From: a virus
Virus record (IMG/VR): IMGVR_UViG_3300028731_000018
Coordinates: 1-29,660 of that record
DNA length: 29,660 nt
Reading direction: 5' to 3' (one strand)
A program made the translations under genes and the position numbers. Of the stretch, positions 1 through 7,388 are shown one piece after another (position 1 is the first letter of the stretch; the number at the start of each line of letters is the position of its first letter). Below the pieces are notes generated by a model. That model saw only the letters and a list, made by a program, of their open reading frames with translations, was not told the origin of the DNA and searched no databases.

Positions 1-928
1 TGGCAACGAGCGCGGCCTGAGCGGCGGCGGCGGCGACGGCGACGGCCTTCTGCGCGTCAACAAGGTCCTGAGCAGCCTTGGCGGCCGCGGCAGCGAGTGC
101 CGGGTCGGGGGCAGCGCCTTGGTTGACGAACGTGGTGTGCTGGACCTGCGCAGCCGGCTTCGGCCGTGCGCGCCCAGTGTCGTTCTCACCGGTAATCCGG
201 TAGGACGTCGGGTCGTCCCGCAGCGGCATCACCAGGGCAGCTTCCCGGCCCGCGAGGGGCTGGAGGGCGCTGAACTTCATCTGCGGGTGGGGCTTGGTGG
301 GGTCGAACCCGATCCGCGTGATGTAGGTCGAGAAGTGGAAGCCCTGCGCCGTCATGCCCTCGCCCAGCAGGGCAAGATCATTAAGGGACGCTGCGGGAAC
401 GCGCAGGAACACCGGCTCCATCAGAGCGGCGCCCAGCAGGTCCTTGGTCAGCTTCGGCACGATCAGCACGGCGAGGCGCTTGTAGTCGGCGCACTCCCGG
501 GTCTTGCGTCCCTCGGCGTTCACCTTGAACACGTTCCTCGGGCAGATCGCGCACGAGGCCGCCTGCGGGGCAGCAATGTCGGCATCGGGGGTGATGCCAT
601 CGAGAGCCGCGCAGATCGGCCGGGTGCCGATGTTGCCGTCCGAGTAGGTGCCGGGCGGATAGTAGGACTTCGACTTGGCGGGCATCTGGCGCAGCACGAT
701 GACGTCGAGGAACGCCGCCGGCGAGCCATCGTCCTGTCGGACGAAGTTGTAGGTCTGTCCGCGGAGACGCAGCGACCAGACTTTACCTTTGTACCCGACG
801 ATGCCGTAGCTAGAGCCGATACCATCGGAGAGGCTCTCCTGATGGGGATCGAGACCGGCGAACTCAGTGGCTGGGGCCAGCCCTTTGAACGCGGCAATGT
901 TCATCATATCAGTTCCGGGAGAAGACAT
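1..928 (-). CDS. Conserved phage protein, possible Zn-binding ssDNA-binding-like protein (3' end outside window)
   Basis: An open minus-strand frame of about 309 codons runs off the left edge without a stop. The ATG at 928 follows an AAGGA ribosome binding site with 9-nt spacing. Four cysteines (about residues 106, 126, 129, 146; the middle pair is SCAICP) could bind one zinc. The visible C-terminal part turns into an Ala/Lys/Asp-rich low-complexity tail encoded by GCC/GTC triplet runs. It is the last visible gene of the leftward replication block, directly after a coiled-coil protein and the helicase. A basic-core, Zn-containing protein with a disordered tail fits a single-stranded-DNA-binding or replication accessory role, but I do not recognise the family. 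The gene is sure; the function is inference. Confidence 0.72.
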   Translation of the reverse strand, partial: MSSPGTDMMNIAAFKGLAPATEFAGLDPHQESLSDGIGSSYGIVGYKGKVWSLRLRGQTYNFVRQDDGSPAAFLDVIVLRQMPAKSKSYYPPGTYSDGNIGTRPICAALDGITPDADIAAPQAASCAICPRNVFKVNAEGRKTRECADYKRLAVLIVPKLTKDLLGAALMEPVFLRVPAASLNDLALLGEGMTAQGFHFSTYITRIGFDPTKPHPQMKFSALQPLAGREAALVMPLRDDPTSYRITGENDTGRARPKPAAQVQHTTFVNQGAAPDPALAAAAAKAAQDLVDAQKAVAVAAAAAQAALVA

Positions 929-940
929 GGTTGGTGGTCC

Positions 941-1357
941 TTATTTGCCGGGTGCTCGTCGCACGCCAACGGTTGCAATGGAAGAGAGCGAAACACCGGG
1001 GGGTAGGGTGTTGTGCTCGGTGACGTAATCCTTCACCGCAGTGACGTTCGCCTTGCGGTCAAGCAGATCGAAAAGGTTGTTTGCGATGATAAAGTCCATG
1101 AACGCCTTGGGGTCTGCGAGCGATGCCGTGTAGCGGGTCGACGTGTAGCACGTCCCTTCCGCTGTCTTGATACTCTCTGCGCCAGTGGCAGTCAACGCAG
1201 TCTGTAGCTTTCCAGTTAAGATTTCGATTATGTTCTTAGCATCCGCCAGCTCTGCCTTGTGACGGTCCTCAACCACCTTAATTTGGTCGCGGACAGCCAC
1301 GTACTGGTTGATCCATTTCTCCACCTTGCTTGGGCTGGTGGGTGCGGTTTCCGACAT
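941..1357 (-). CDS. Conserved phage protein with N-terminal coiled coil
   Basis: 138 aa. The ATG at 1357 has a near-perfect AGGAGG site 6 nt upstream. Residues about 15-55 are Lys/Glu/Ala-rich with heptad-like spacing, followed by a compact C-terminal part containing KTAEGTCYTSTRYTAS and an aliphatic-aromatic segment (FMDFIIANNLFDLLD). It sits between the helicase gene and the possible ssDNA-binding gene, so a replication or recombination accessory role is reasonable but unproven. A TGCCCGACGCGGCA element lies in the 34-nt gap upstream. Confidence 0.8.
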   Translation of the reverse strand: MSETAPTSPSKVEKWINQYVAVRDQIKVVEDRHKAELADAKNIIEILTGKLQTALTATGAESIKTAEGTCYTSTRYTASLADPKAFMDFIIANNLFDLLDRKANVTAVKDYVTEHNTLPPGVSLSSIATVGVRRAPGK

Positions 1358-1377
1358 TTTAGTCCTCCTGTTGGGTG

Positions 1378-1391
1378 TGCCGCGTCGGGCA
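1378..1391 (-). repeat. TGCC-CGACGC-GGCA leader element
   Basis: Read on the minus strand this is TGCCCGACGCGGCA, with TGCC/GGCA arms and a CGACGC loop. It lies 20 nt upstream of the ATG at 1357, between it and the helicase stop. It is one of at least eight related copies in the window; an identical 14-mer occurs at 5081-5094. See findings. Confidence 0.55.
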
Positions 1392-2951
1392 CTATGCTGC
1401 TATTTGCTGTTCAGTAGCCTCGCTCAGCAGCCCTAGCAAGGTGTCCTGTACCTTCTGCTTCCTCATGAGCATCGAGTAAATCTTCCGCTCCACCTGGGTG
1501 GACTGCAGATGCGTCACTCGCTGCTTAAACTTCTGGCCTACCCGCGTGATGCGCGCGTTCGCCTGCTCGTAGATGTCAAGGCTCGTGATAGGTTGATACC
1601 AAATGATATGGTCGGACGCCGTGAGCGTGAGCCCGTGAGCCACACATTCAGGATGCGCCAGCAGAACTTTGTACTTGGTCGTGTTCTGGAAGAGATTGAA
1701 TATCTCAGATCGCCCAGAGACACTGCCGTGGACAACCGCATGCTCAATTCCAGCGGCATCCAGCACTTCGCTAAGCCCCTCGATGGTATGCCGGTACGGG
1801 ACATAGACGATCACCTTTCTTTCGTTCTCGTTAATTAGGTCGATCAACACATCGTGACGGGGCATCGGATCAGCCGGCTTGAACACCTTGATCGAGCCCA
1901 TTGGCTTGGCATAGACCCAGCCGCCCGACACCTGCAGCAGCTTGCCCATGGCGACCGCGGCGTTCTGTGCCGTAATCTGGTTGATGCCGATCTCGGCGAC
2001 AAACTCTTTCGCCAGCTTCTGGTAAGTGGCGGCCTGCAGCGGCGTCAGGGGAACGTCCACGGCGCGCATGATCGTCTCGGGCAGCTCCACCACGTCGGCC
2101 AGATCGAACCGGACATTGGGCTGCAGCATCGCCATCGCGCGCTCAATCGCCTCAGGCCGCGGGCGCCAGAGGAAATTGTTCACCTTAGTCATCAAGAGTT
2201 CTTGGGCTTGTCGGAAGTATTTCGGAGATGTGCTCGGTGTGACCACCTTACTGATACCCCAAACGTCTGTAGGCTCATTCGGCATCGGACGACCGGTGAG
2301 CCCCCAGACAATCTTAAAACGGATACAGAATTTTCGCATATCTTTTGAACGCTCCGAATTGTTTCGGTAGACAGCGACCTCGTCAAGACAGAGAACGTCA
2401 ATGTCTGTTCGCTGAGAAAGTTCGGATTGCACGGTACGTAGGCCATCGTGATTAATGACGTATATGTCCGCATCTTCCGCGAGCAGTTCGAGCCGCCTTT
2501 TCTTCGAGCCATGCAACACTACTACCTTTCTATGCGGCAGCGTCGCAAATGCTTCGCTCTGCCAGACGAACTTGAGGGTCGAGAGCGTGGCCACCACCAG
2601 CATCTTGCCACAGTGACCTTCCTTGTTGAGATAGTCCCATGCCCAGAGCGTGGCCTTGGTCTTGCCGGTGCCCATTGAATTTAGCACATAGCTCCGCTCG
2701 TGCGTGGTCATCATGTCGACGGTGTGCTGCTGCACGCTGAACGGCTTGACCTCGCCGAAGTCGTAGTAGGAGAGCATCGGGTTGCGCACCTTGTAGCCCA
2801 GATGGCGCAGCATGATCGTCTCGCGAAGACCGTGCGGGATCAGCAGCTCAGTCTGGCTGAGCAGCGTGGCGTTCGGGAACATGTTCTGCGTCTCGCCGGT
2901 GACTGGGGCGATCAGCATCTGGTGCTTGGTACTAACTCGGACTTTCATCAT
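1392..2951 (-). CDS. SNF2/DEAD-like superfamily 2 helicase
   Basis: 519 aa. Motif I (MGTGKTK, about 93-99) binds ATP phosphate and motif II reads DEVA (about 190-193). The second RecA-like lobe begins near 370 and carries VVHGSVSGRSEIF (about 406-418) and motif VI QANARITRVGQ (about 463-473), the arginine-finger motif typical of SNF2-family ATPases. SF2 enzymes of this type move on or remodel DNA, and many phages carry one near their DNA polymerase. The ATG at 2951 has an AGGA site and overlaps the stop of the Zn-ribbon gene by ATGA, implying coupled translation. No nuclease or chromodomain-like extension is visible, so it is a compact core-only helicase. Confidence 0.93.
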   Translation of the reverse strand: MMKVRVSTKHQMLIAPVTGETQNMFPNATLLSQTELLIPHGLRETIMLRHLGYKVRNPMLSYYDFGEVKPFSVQQHTVDMMTTHERSYVLNSMGTGKTKATLWAWDYLNKEGHCGKMLVVATLSTLKFVWQSEAFATLPHRKVVVLHGSKKRRLELLAEDADIYVINHDGLRTVQSELSQRTDIDVLCLDEVAVYRNNSERSKDMRKFCIRFKIVWGLTGRPMPNEPTDVWGISKVVTPSTSPKYFRQAQELLMTKVNNFLWRPRPEAIERAMAMLQPNVRFDLADVVELPETIMRAVDVPLTPLQAATYQKLAKEFVAEIGINQITAQNAAVAMGKLLQVSGGWVYAKPMGSIKVFKPADPMPRHDVLIDLINENERKVIVYVPYRHTIEGLSEVLDAAGIEHAVVHGSVSGRSEIFNLFQNTTKYKVLLAHPECVAHGLTLTASDHIIWYQPITSLDIYEQANARITRVGQKFKQRVTHLQSTQVERKIYSMLMRKQKVQDTLLGLLSEATEQQIAA

Positions 2952-3256
2952 CGTGATCCTATCTTGTATTTAGCCTTGATCATATGGCAGTCGGGGCCGG
3001 CGAGTGTCGCTCCCACGCGACAAAACGGGCACTCCATCGTATCACCGTGCTCAACAGCCCAGTAGCGCTCGCAGTTTATGCAGCGCGTCATCGTGTCATC
3101 GAACCGCGCCTGCAGGTACCGCTTGGCGTCCTCTTCGTCATCGAACCCCATGGGTTCGCAGACGAGAGTGGCTTTCGGCTTCGGTAAGTGGTCGTCGTAG
3201 ACGTCCTCCCAGAAGTCATCAGCGGTATAGACGTCCTCGGGTCGTTTGATAGCCAT
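2948..3256 (-). CDS. Small zinc-ribbon protein
   Basis: 102 aa with an acidic N-terminal half and a zinc-ribbon pattern CINC (59/62) and CPFC (76/79). Zn ribbons of this size usually bind nucleic acid or protein. The start has AGGA with 8-nt spacing. It overlaps the helicase start by 4 nt and the end of the upstream zincin-like gene by 38 nt, so the three are probably co-translated. It may be a helicase cofactor; that link is inferred from position only. Confidence 0.8.
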   Translation of the reverse strand: MAIKRPEDVYTADDFWEDVYDDHLPKPKATLVCEPMGFDDEEDAKRYLQARFDDTMTRCINCERYWAVEHGDTMECPFCRVGATLAGPDCHMIKAKYKIGSR

Positions 3257-3620
3257 AGATCAAGTCCTGTGAAATGCGTTGGATGGCATAGGCTTCCTGC
3301 TCGCACGCTGGCTTGTCCTCACCCACGCACTTCTTCATGTAGCGCCAGACGTGGACGGCTTCGTGGATCAGCAGCCCCACGACGATCGAGGCGCCTTTCT
3401 TGTGAATGTCGGGGGAGATTGCCACCAACGAGCAGTCATCGTGCCCGGGCCAGTTCTTCAGTCCCAGGTGCCGCGCGCTGGCGCACTTGAACTCGGGGTA
3501 GGCGATCGTGCCCTTCCCCTGCGTGATCGTCTTGACGGCGGTGCGCCACGCGGCTTCGTCGGGGACAAAGGCGTAGCTGTACGGGAACGCATGCCGATCG
3601 ATGAACCAGATTGGCTTCAT
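3219..3620 (-). CDS. Putative zincin-like metallopeptidase (HEXXH)
   Basis: 133 aa. The motif LLIHEAVHVWRYM holds HEAVH at about 86-90, and a downstream glutamate in CEQEAYA (about 107/109) is the likely third zinc ligand. Its small size and this motif fit phage zincin-like domain proteins, whose substrates are mostly unknown. The ATG at 3620 lies one nt beyond the stop of the S15-like gene and that junction contains a TTACTG-type palindrome. An active protease is likely from the motif but not proven; it could act on a host or phage protein early in infection. Confidence 0.82.
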   Translation of the reverse strand: MKPIWFIDRHAFPYSYAFVPDEAAWRTAVKTITQGKGTIAYPEFKCASARHLGLKNWPGHDDCSLVAISPDIHKKGASIVVGLLIHEAVHVWRYMKKCVGEDKPACEQEAYAIQRISQDLIYGYQTTRGRLYR

Positions 3621-3621
3621 T

Positions 3622-3807
3622 TTACTGCCGCAGCAATTGGTTGATGGTGGACACGCGGTTCTGGGACAGCGTGTCCTTGGGGTGGCGCTCGAGGTGCGCC
3701 ATGATGCCAGCCAGTTGCCGGTTGAGGCGCTTGGCCAGCGAGCTGTTGGCGCAGGTGTTGTTCACCTTGCCCTTGGTCTTGCGTGGTGGGTTCACTTTGT
3801 CGGTCAT
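3622..3807 (-). CDS. 61-aa basic helical protein resembling ribosomal protein S15 core
   Basis: The C-terminal half contains AHLERHPKDTLSQNR, which matches the helix signature of ribosomal protein S15 (in E. coli GHFAEHKKDHHSRRG): H-hydrophobic-x5-D-x2-S at the same spacing, plus the second His and the Lys before Asp. The protein is shorter than S15 (about 89 aa), has a basic disordered N-terminus and a helical C-terminus. It directly abuts the VRR-NUC stop with zero gap. It could be a true S15-like rRNA/mRNA-binding protein or a convergent basic helical hairpin. The resemblance is seen; the function is inferred. Confidence 0.75.
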   Translation of the reverse strand: MTDKVNPPRKTKGKVNNTCANSSLAKRLNRQLAGIMAHLERHPKDTLSQNRVSTINQLLRQ

Positions 3808-4113
3808 TTAGTGTCGTCCTTTGATCAGTAAGGCTACGGTGGCAATCATCATATCGCAACTCTCCTGACTGTCGACCACGAAGGTGATGCCGCCAGCCGT
3901 CTGTATCATTTTCATGTTCCCCGCTTGCATCGGGGTCGGTTTTTTTCCGGGGGCTTTCGTCTCGATGCAGATGAACCAGCCGTCGATGCAGCACAGGAAG
4001 TCGAGCGACGTCGCGCCGAACCCTGTCTGCACCGGCATGAACTTGTAGTGCTTGGGGAAGTGCGTGTTGAGCGCGATCTTCACCATCGCTTTGATCTTAC
4101 CCTCGGGTGTCAC
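3808..4113 (-). CDS. VRR-NUC domain nuclease
   Basis: 101 aa, a compact PD-(D/E)XK-type VRR-NUC domain: GATSLDFL with the metal-binding Asp at about 38, then FICIETKAPGKKPTPMQ with the E-x-K pair at about 51/53 and the family's downstream Gln. Stand-alone phage VRR-NUC proteins are structure-selective nucleases, active for example on four-way DNA junctions. It starts with GTG, sharing GTGA with the upstream gene's stop. The likely job is resolving recombination or replication intermediates before packaging. Confidence 0.92.
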   Translation of the reverse strand: MTPEGKIKAMVKIALNTHFPKHYKFMPVQTGFGATSLDFLCCIDGWFICIETKAPGKKPTPMQAGNMKMIQTAGGITFVVDSQESCDMMIATVALLIKGRH

Positions 4114-4472
4114 GGCAGGGCTTTCAGGAATGCCGCGTGGTCAGGGCGGTTGTATTGCCAGAAATTTTTATATTGCGGGTGCATCACAGAGAACACCCGG
4201 GCCAGATCAGGCGCTCTCGCGTTGCTGATCTTGAACGTTGGCTCTGTCTGCCGGACGTCTGAATGATGCACCAACAACTCCACGATCGTTCGGGCGCTAT
4301 AATGCGTCCACCCGGCATCGATAAGCTGTTGCGCATGGGCTTCGAAGGCAACGTAAACATGCCAGTTGTCTTTGCCATCCAGCCATTCGAGGAAGTCGTG
4401 TTTGAAGAACGGCTCGTATTTGAGCAGTTGCTGCGCCGCCGCTGGCGGGATCGGGATTTGTTGGTTACTCAC
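4110..4472 (-). CDS. Conserved phage protein of unknown function
   Basis: About 120 aa starting at a GTG (4472) with a strong GGAGG site 5 nt upstream. An ATG at 4511 in the same frame lacks a good site and would overlap the upstream gene. Visible features are EPFFKHDFLEWLDGKDNWHV, YSARTIVELLVHHSDV and FKISNARAPDLARVFSVMHP, suggesting a small mostly helical globular domain. I know this only as a conserved phage protein without assigned function. It is coupled by GTGA to the VRR-NUC gene, so a DNA-processing partner is possible. Confidence 0.78.
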   Translation of the reverse strand: MSNQQIPIPPAAAQQLLKYEPFFKHDFLEWLDGKDNWHVYVAFEAHAQQLIDAGWTHYSARTIVELLVHHSDVRQTEPTFKISNARAPDLARVFSVMHPQYKNFWQYNRPDHAAFLKALP

Positions 4473-4485
4473 ATCCACCTCCGTC

Positions 4486-4806
4486 TCACATCCATTTCCC
4501 AAATCCTTCACTGCTCTTTTCTGAAACTGGGGCCGTTTTTTCCGCCGGCTCGAGCACTTCGGCCGACGCCGGCTCGTTCTTGTTCTTTACTGCCGCAGTA
4601 CGCTTCGGCGCCTTCGGCAGGATCGCGAGGCACGAGATCACCGCCTCACCAGGGGTTAAGCCCCGGCCCTCCACATAGGTGTGCCCAGTCGATGGCGTAG
4701 CTCGGCAGGTCCAGTAGGTGGTCTTATGGTCGGCCGACGGGACGGGCCACAACGATAGGTGACATAGGCCCTTGCTCGCTGCGTCCGCCAGCATCTCCTC
4801 GATCAT
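4486..4806 (-). CDS. Hypothetical phage protein
   Basis: 106 aa. The N-terminal 60 residues look folded (LCHLSLWPVPS, YWTCRATPSTGHTYVEGRG, PGEAVISCLAILPKAPKR). The C-terminal 40 are a Lys/Glu/Ala/Pro-rich, probably disordered tail. The ATG at 4806 has GGGAG at 7 nt. It overlaps the end of the upstream Trp-rich gene by 83 nt, an unusually long overlap for this window. The family is not recognised. Confidence 0.68.
   Translation of the reverse strand: MIEEMLADAASKGLCHLSLWPVPSADHKTTYWTCRATPSTGHTYVEGRGLTPGEAVISCLAILPKAPKRTAAVKNKNEPASAEVLEPAEKTAPVSEKSSEGFGKWM
4587..4601. promoter_or_regulatory. Imperfect copy of the TTACTG-N3-CAGTAA palindrome
   Basis: TTACTGCCGCAGTAC differs from the perfect palindrome only at the last base. 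It lies inside a coding region, encoding TAAV in the 106-aa protein. Related imperfect copies are at 3622-3636, 9127-9141, 10173-10187 and 14813-14827. Confidence 0.45.
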
Positions 4807-4987
4807 CGAACTTCTCCCTTAGCACATCTCGTGCGCGTTGCTGTGTGGTCTGGTAGTTGTAATAGACGATGCCGTCATACATGCTCGCGGGGTACAGCAC
4901 TTGCCGCCATGTGTAGCCCACCCAGCGTCTCGGGTGATACCACGGCACCTTGAACCAGAGGCCGCGCGGATTGAACTGCCAGCTCAT
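4724..4987 (-). CDS. Trp/Arg-rich small protein, paralog of the next upstream gene
   Basis: 87 aa starting at the ATG at 4987, which shares ATGA with the upstream stop and has AAGGA just before it. The core WQFNPRGLWFK...WYHPRRWVGYTW parallels WRFTPRWHWR...GYHNRRWVWDW of the adjacent gene, so the two are tandem duplicates. The last roughly 28 residues are Gly/Arg/Pro-rich and lie in the region overlapping the next gene. Short Trp/Arg-rich proteins may bind nucleic acid or peptidoglycan or act at membranes; nothing here decides between these. Confidence 0.66.
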   Translation of the reverse strand: MSWQFNPRGLWFKVPWYHPRRWVGYTWRQVLYPASMYDGIVYYNYQTTQQRARDVLREKFDDRGDAGGRSEQGPMSPIVVARPVGRP

Positions 4988-5319
4988 ATCCTTGCTTTCC
5001 TGCCCTTGGCGACGTGACTGCGCGCTGCGTGCTTCTGGACGGTGGTACCCGGTAGCAGGTTGAGCGCAGCCGCTTGGCTTTGCCGCGTCGGGCAAGCCTG
5101 CTCAGTGAGGATATCGAGCGCCGCGCGCTCGGGCGTCGCATACTGCCAGCTCCCGTCGTAGTCGCCAGCGAACGCCATCCAGTCCCACACCCAGCGCCGG
5201 TTGTGGTAGCCCAGCCAGTGCCGCCAGTGCCAGCGCGGCGTGAACCGCCAGTCGCCATAGGCGATCATTTCGTTGGGAGTGTCACCGGGACCGACCGTAA
5301 TTTTTTCGTACTCGTACAT
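4984..5319 (-). CDS. Trp/Arg-rich small protein (tandem paralog)
   Basis: 111 aa starting at the ATG at 5319 with GGAGG 4 nt upstream; longer in-frame starts run through the nuclease gene and lack a site. After a short Tyr/Glu N-terminus comes the Trp/Arg module WRFTPRWHWR...GYHNRRWVWDW, then ATPERAALDILTEQ, which parallels QQRARDVLREKF in the downstream paralog, and a basic tail. Coupled to the next gene by ATGA. Function unknown. A TGCCCGACGCGGCA element (5081-5094) lies within it. Confidence 0.7.
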   Translation of the reverse strand: MYEYEKITVGPGDTPNEMIAYGDWRFTPRWHWRHWLGYHNRRWVWDWMAFAGDYDGSWQYATPERAALDILTEQACPTRQSQAAALNLLPGTTVQKHAARSHVAKGRKARI

Positions 5320-5335
5320 CGCACCTCCGTACATA

Positions 5336-6046
5336 CTAAGGTCCTTTTTTCCAGAACGGGCATTGTTCAACTCGGCAGTAACTTTTGCATAGGCGACCGG
5401 GTTTCGGAGGAAAATTGAGACTTCGCGTCGCAGCCTCAAGCGCATGAACCTTAGGGAGTAGCGTAAGCCACTTGTTGGCCACCTCCTGCCGGGTAAATAG
5501 CTCGGGCGTTTCGCAGCCGTCTTTGAGCCAGACAAACGAAGACCTAACATGGGTCAGCTCCGGGAAGTGAGAGAAGAGACATTGCGCCATCAGCATCAGC
5601 TGCACGCTGTCCTCTAATACCTTGCCAGTTTTCCAGTCGACGACTAGTCCGACATTCTTATCAATCCGAACCACATCGCCAATGCCGCGATACCACACAT
5701 CGTTAGCAAAATAAGTAGTTGGGCGGAAGTCGCGTGTGATCGCGTACTTCTGCTCCACGAATAGACGGCCAGTGCCACGGTCGATGCGATCCGCCCAGTA
5801 TTCATAGTTCTGCATGGTCGGCGGCAACGGCACCTTCTGCGATAGCCGTTTCGCCAGCGTCTCGTGAACGAGATTGCCCCACTCCAGCGCTTCACCGCCC
5901 GCGTCCTTGACGGACTTCGCAATGTCCGTCTCGTACATGCGTTTCGGGCACTCGGCGTAATTCTTCAGCTTGGAATAGCTCCAGCTCCACTCCTTGCCGG
6001 GCTTGACGCCGGCTATCGCGGGGGCGTGATGCGTATCAAGTTTCAT
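5336..6046 (-). CDS. Cas4/RecB-like PD-(D/E)XK exonuclease with predicted Fe-S cluster
   Basis: 236 aa. SYSKLKNYAECPKRMYE opens the domain, with the first Cys at about 33. A His in GNLVHETL (about 61), Asp in GIGDVVRI (about 124), D-x-K in LVVDWKTGKV (about 137/139) and Gln at about 149 form the PD-(D/E)XK site. The C-terminus has CKSYCRVEQCPF (about 220, 224, 229). One N-terminal plus three C-terminal cysteines is the [4Fe-4S] arrangement of Cas4 and AddB-like nucleases. No cas genes or CRISPR arrays are nearby, so a role in phage recombination or end processing is more likely than spacer acquisition. Confidence 0.9.
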   Translation of the reverse strand: MKLDTHHAPAIAGVKPGKEWSWSYSKLKNYAECPKRMYETDIAKSVKDAGGEALEWGNLVHETLAKRLSQKVPLPPTMQNYEYWADRIDRGTGRLFVEQKYAITRDFRPTTYFANDVWYRGIGDVVRIDKNVGLVVDWKTGKVLEDSVQLMLMAQCLFSHFPELTHVRSSFVWLKDGCETPELFTRQEVANKWLTLLPKVHALEAATRSLNFPPKPGRLCKSYCRVEQCPFWKKGP

Positions 6047-6378
6047 GTCGGGTCGCCTTTTGACCAGTCGTATACATACGCGTTAATTACGTGGGTTTTT
6101 TTCGGCAGTGCCGTCACCCCGTGGACGGCAGCCACTGCCAGTATCACTTTAAGTCGCTCGGCGTCAGTCGGCGCCGCGCCACCGATCATCGTGAACAACA
6201 TCTCGCCGCCACACCACACCTGTTGGTGGTGGTCGCAGCCACTGATCCGGTTGAGCACAGGCCTGATATTGATCAACCCGGCCTCGTGGTAGAGTTTAAG
6301 GAAGTCTTTGGCGAAATGGCGCGCGGCGATCTCTTGGCCGCGCGCCATCTCAGCTTGTCGTTTCTCTTCGTGCGTCAC
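6043..6378 (-). CDS. Hypothetical phage protein
   Basis: 111 aa starting with GTG at 6378, with GAGG 7 nt upstream. It has a Lys/Glu/Arg-rich helical N-terminus, a middle stretch NRISGCDHHQQVWCGGEM with two Cys and two adjacent His that could bind metal, and a hydrophobic C-terminal part. It overlaps the nuclease start by ATGA. A copy of the TTACTG palindrome sits in the gap upstream (6403-6417). Not recognised. Confidence 0.7.
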   Translation of the reverse strand: MTHEEKRQAEMARGQEIAARHFAKDFLKLYHEAGLINIRPVLNRISGCDHHQQVWCGGEMLFTMIGGAAPTDAERLKVILAVAAVHGVTALPKKTHVINAYVYDWSKGDPT

Positions 6379-6402
6379 GTCGGCACCTCAAACCAGGGAA
6401 GG

Positions 6403-6417
6403 CTACTGCCGCAGTAA
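6403..6417. promoter_or_regulatory. Near-perfect TTACTG-N3-CAGTAA palindrome
   Basis: CTACTGCCGCAGTAA, one mismatch from the perfect palindrome, lies in the 43-bp gap upstream of the gene starting at 6378. It is a candidate operator or promoter element shared with other sites in the window. Confidence 0.55.
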
Positions 6418-6421
6418 AAAC

Positions 6422-6913
6422 CTAGCGCGAACCGCGGCCCATCTTGAGCGCCAGCTCGTCCTCCAGCTCCTGCTGAAGCAACGCCCCGGCTCGCCAGAAC
6501 AGCGCGGCACTGTGCCGAACTTTCTCGGGCTTGCCGTTGACGACGATCGTGTCGAACCCGCCGCGCTGCATCAAGTGGCGTGCGATGCAGTCAGCGTGAT
6601 CATTGGACTTGCCCCGGCTCCAGTGTAGCGGCTCACCCGGGTTGTGCTTCTCGTTTCCGAGAAACGAGACGCGAGCAGCCTCAACCATGGCGTCAGGGAA
6701 ATAGTCCATGAACCCGGTCGTGACCGGATACTGCTTGCGCTGGTCGCTGGTCGCCATATCGAGCAGCGATTGCGGCCGCGGCGGCTCCGGGAACGGCTCC
6801 GGTATCGTCCGGTCGGAACCTATGTCGGTCCGCAGGGCGGCCCAAGCGTCGGCGCCGGCTTTTTTATCTGCGCGCGCTTGCGCACGCGCGTTTCTGGGAG
6901 TTTTCTTAAGCAA
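6422..6913 (-). CDS. dATP/dGTP diphosphohydrolase-like protein
   Basis: About 163 aa from a TTG at 6913 with GGGGAG 7 nt upstream; a GTG at 6937 is the alternative. A basic Ala/Arg/Lys-rich N-terminus precedes the domain. The motif order GNEKHNPGEPLHWSRGKSND, IARHLMQRG, then VRHSAALFWRAGALLQQELE matches the phage family annotated as dATP/dGTP diphosphohydrolase N-terminal domain (formerly DUF5664), which has a conserved Glu/Lys, Trp, Arg-His and a late His. These proteins are thought to hydrolyse purine dNTPs to monophosphates. The expected acidic residue between the RH and the last His is less clear here. It lies just downstream of the DNA polymerase and a DUF4406 gene. Confidence 0.75.
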   Translation of the reverse strand: MLKKTPRNARAQARADKKAGADAWAALRTDIGSDRTIPEPFPEPPRPQSLLDMATSDQRKQYPVTTGFMDYFPDAMVEAARVSFLGNEKHNPGEPLHWSRGKSNDHADCIARHLMQRGGFDTIVVNGKPEKVRHSAALFWRAGALLQQELEDELALKMGRGSR

Positions 6914-7388
6914 GTGCGTTCTCCCCAGCCTTGGCACGTTCAGCGAACTCCACCTGCTGTTGGGCGAAGTGCTTCGCAGCCTGCTCCATGATCACGCACA
7001 GCGGCTCGGAGAGATACACGATCTCCACGCCCTCGCTCTGCAGGGCCACGGCGAGGCGCTGCTCGGCCTGTGCACCGTTCGATTTCTCCCAGCCCGGGAG
7101 CATCATCACAGTGTCGGCCTGTTTGCAGATGAACTCGCAGTCCTCGGCGAGTGCTTGGCGAAGCGAGAAGCCTTCGTTGGCGGCTTGTTTCTCATCGCCG
7201 GTGGGGTTGCCGGCGGATAGATCGTTGCCCAGCCGTTCAATGTCTTTTTCGGCGGGGTTGAAAACAGTGTGGCCGTCTTTGCGCAAGAGGGAAGTGACGG
7301 CATGGAATCGGGGGAAGTTGAAATGTGGGATGCCCCGCATGGGTCCCGCAAGATAGATGCTTTTTGGCTTATCGTCTAAACCGCTCAT
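6906..7388 (-). CDS. DUF4406 / nucleoside 2-deoxyribosyltransferase-like protein
   Basis: 160 aa. IYLAGPMRGIPHFNFPRF at the N-terminus, then VFNPAEKD and ICKQADTVMMLPGWEKSNGA followed by AEQRLAVAL, is the signature of DUF4406, a Rossmann-like relative of nucleoside deoxyribosyltransferases. Such proteins are proposed to cleave or exchange the base of deoxynucleosides or nucleotides; activity here is unproven. It shares ATGA with the DNA polymerase stop and overlaps the following gene, so it belongs to a polymerase-nucleotide metabolism unit. Confidence 0.88.
   Translation of the reverse strand: MSGLDDKPKSIYLAGPMRGIPHFNFPRFHAVTSLLRKDGHTVFNPAEKDIERLGNDLSAGNPTGDEKQAANEGFSLRQALAEDCEFICKQADTVMMLPGWEKSNGAQAEQRLAVALQSEGVEIVYLSEPLCVIMEQAAKHFAQQQVEFAERAKAGENALA

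Noticed and set aside
119-1006. Long plus-strand open frame
   Set aside because: It is antisense to the clear partial minus-strand gene (1-928) with a good ribosome site and Zn-like cysteines; the product is low-complexity Arg/Gly/His-rich.
5336-6046. CRISPR-related Cas4
   Set aside because: No repeat-spacer array or other cas gene is present; the Cas4-like fold is common in phage recombination nucleases.
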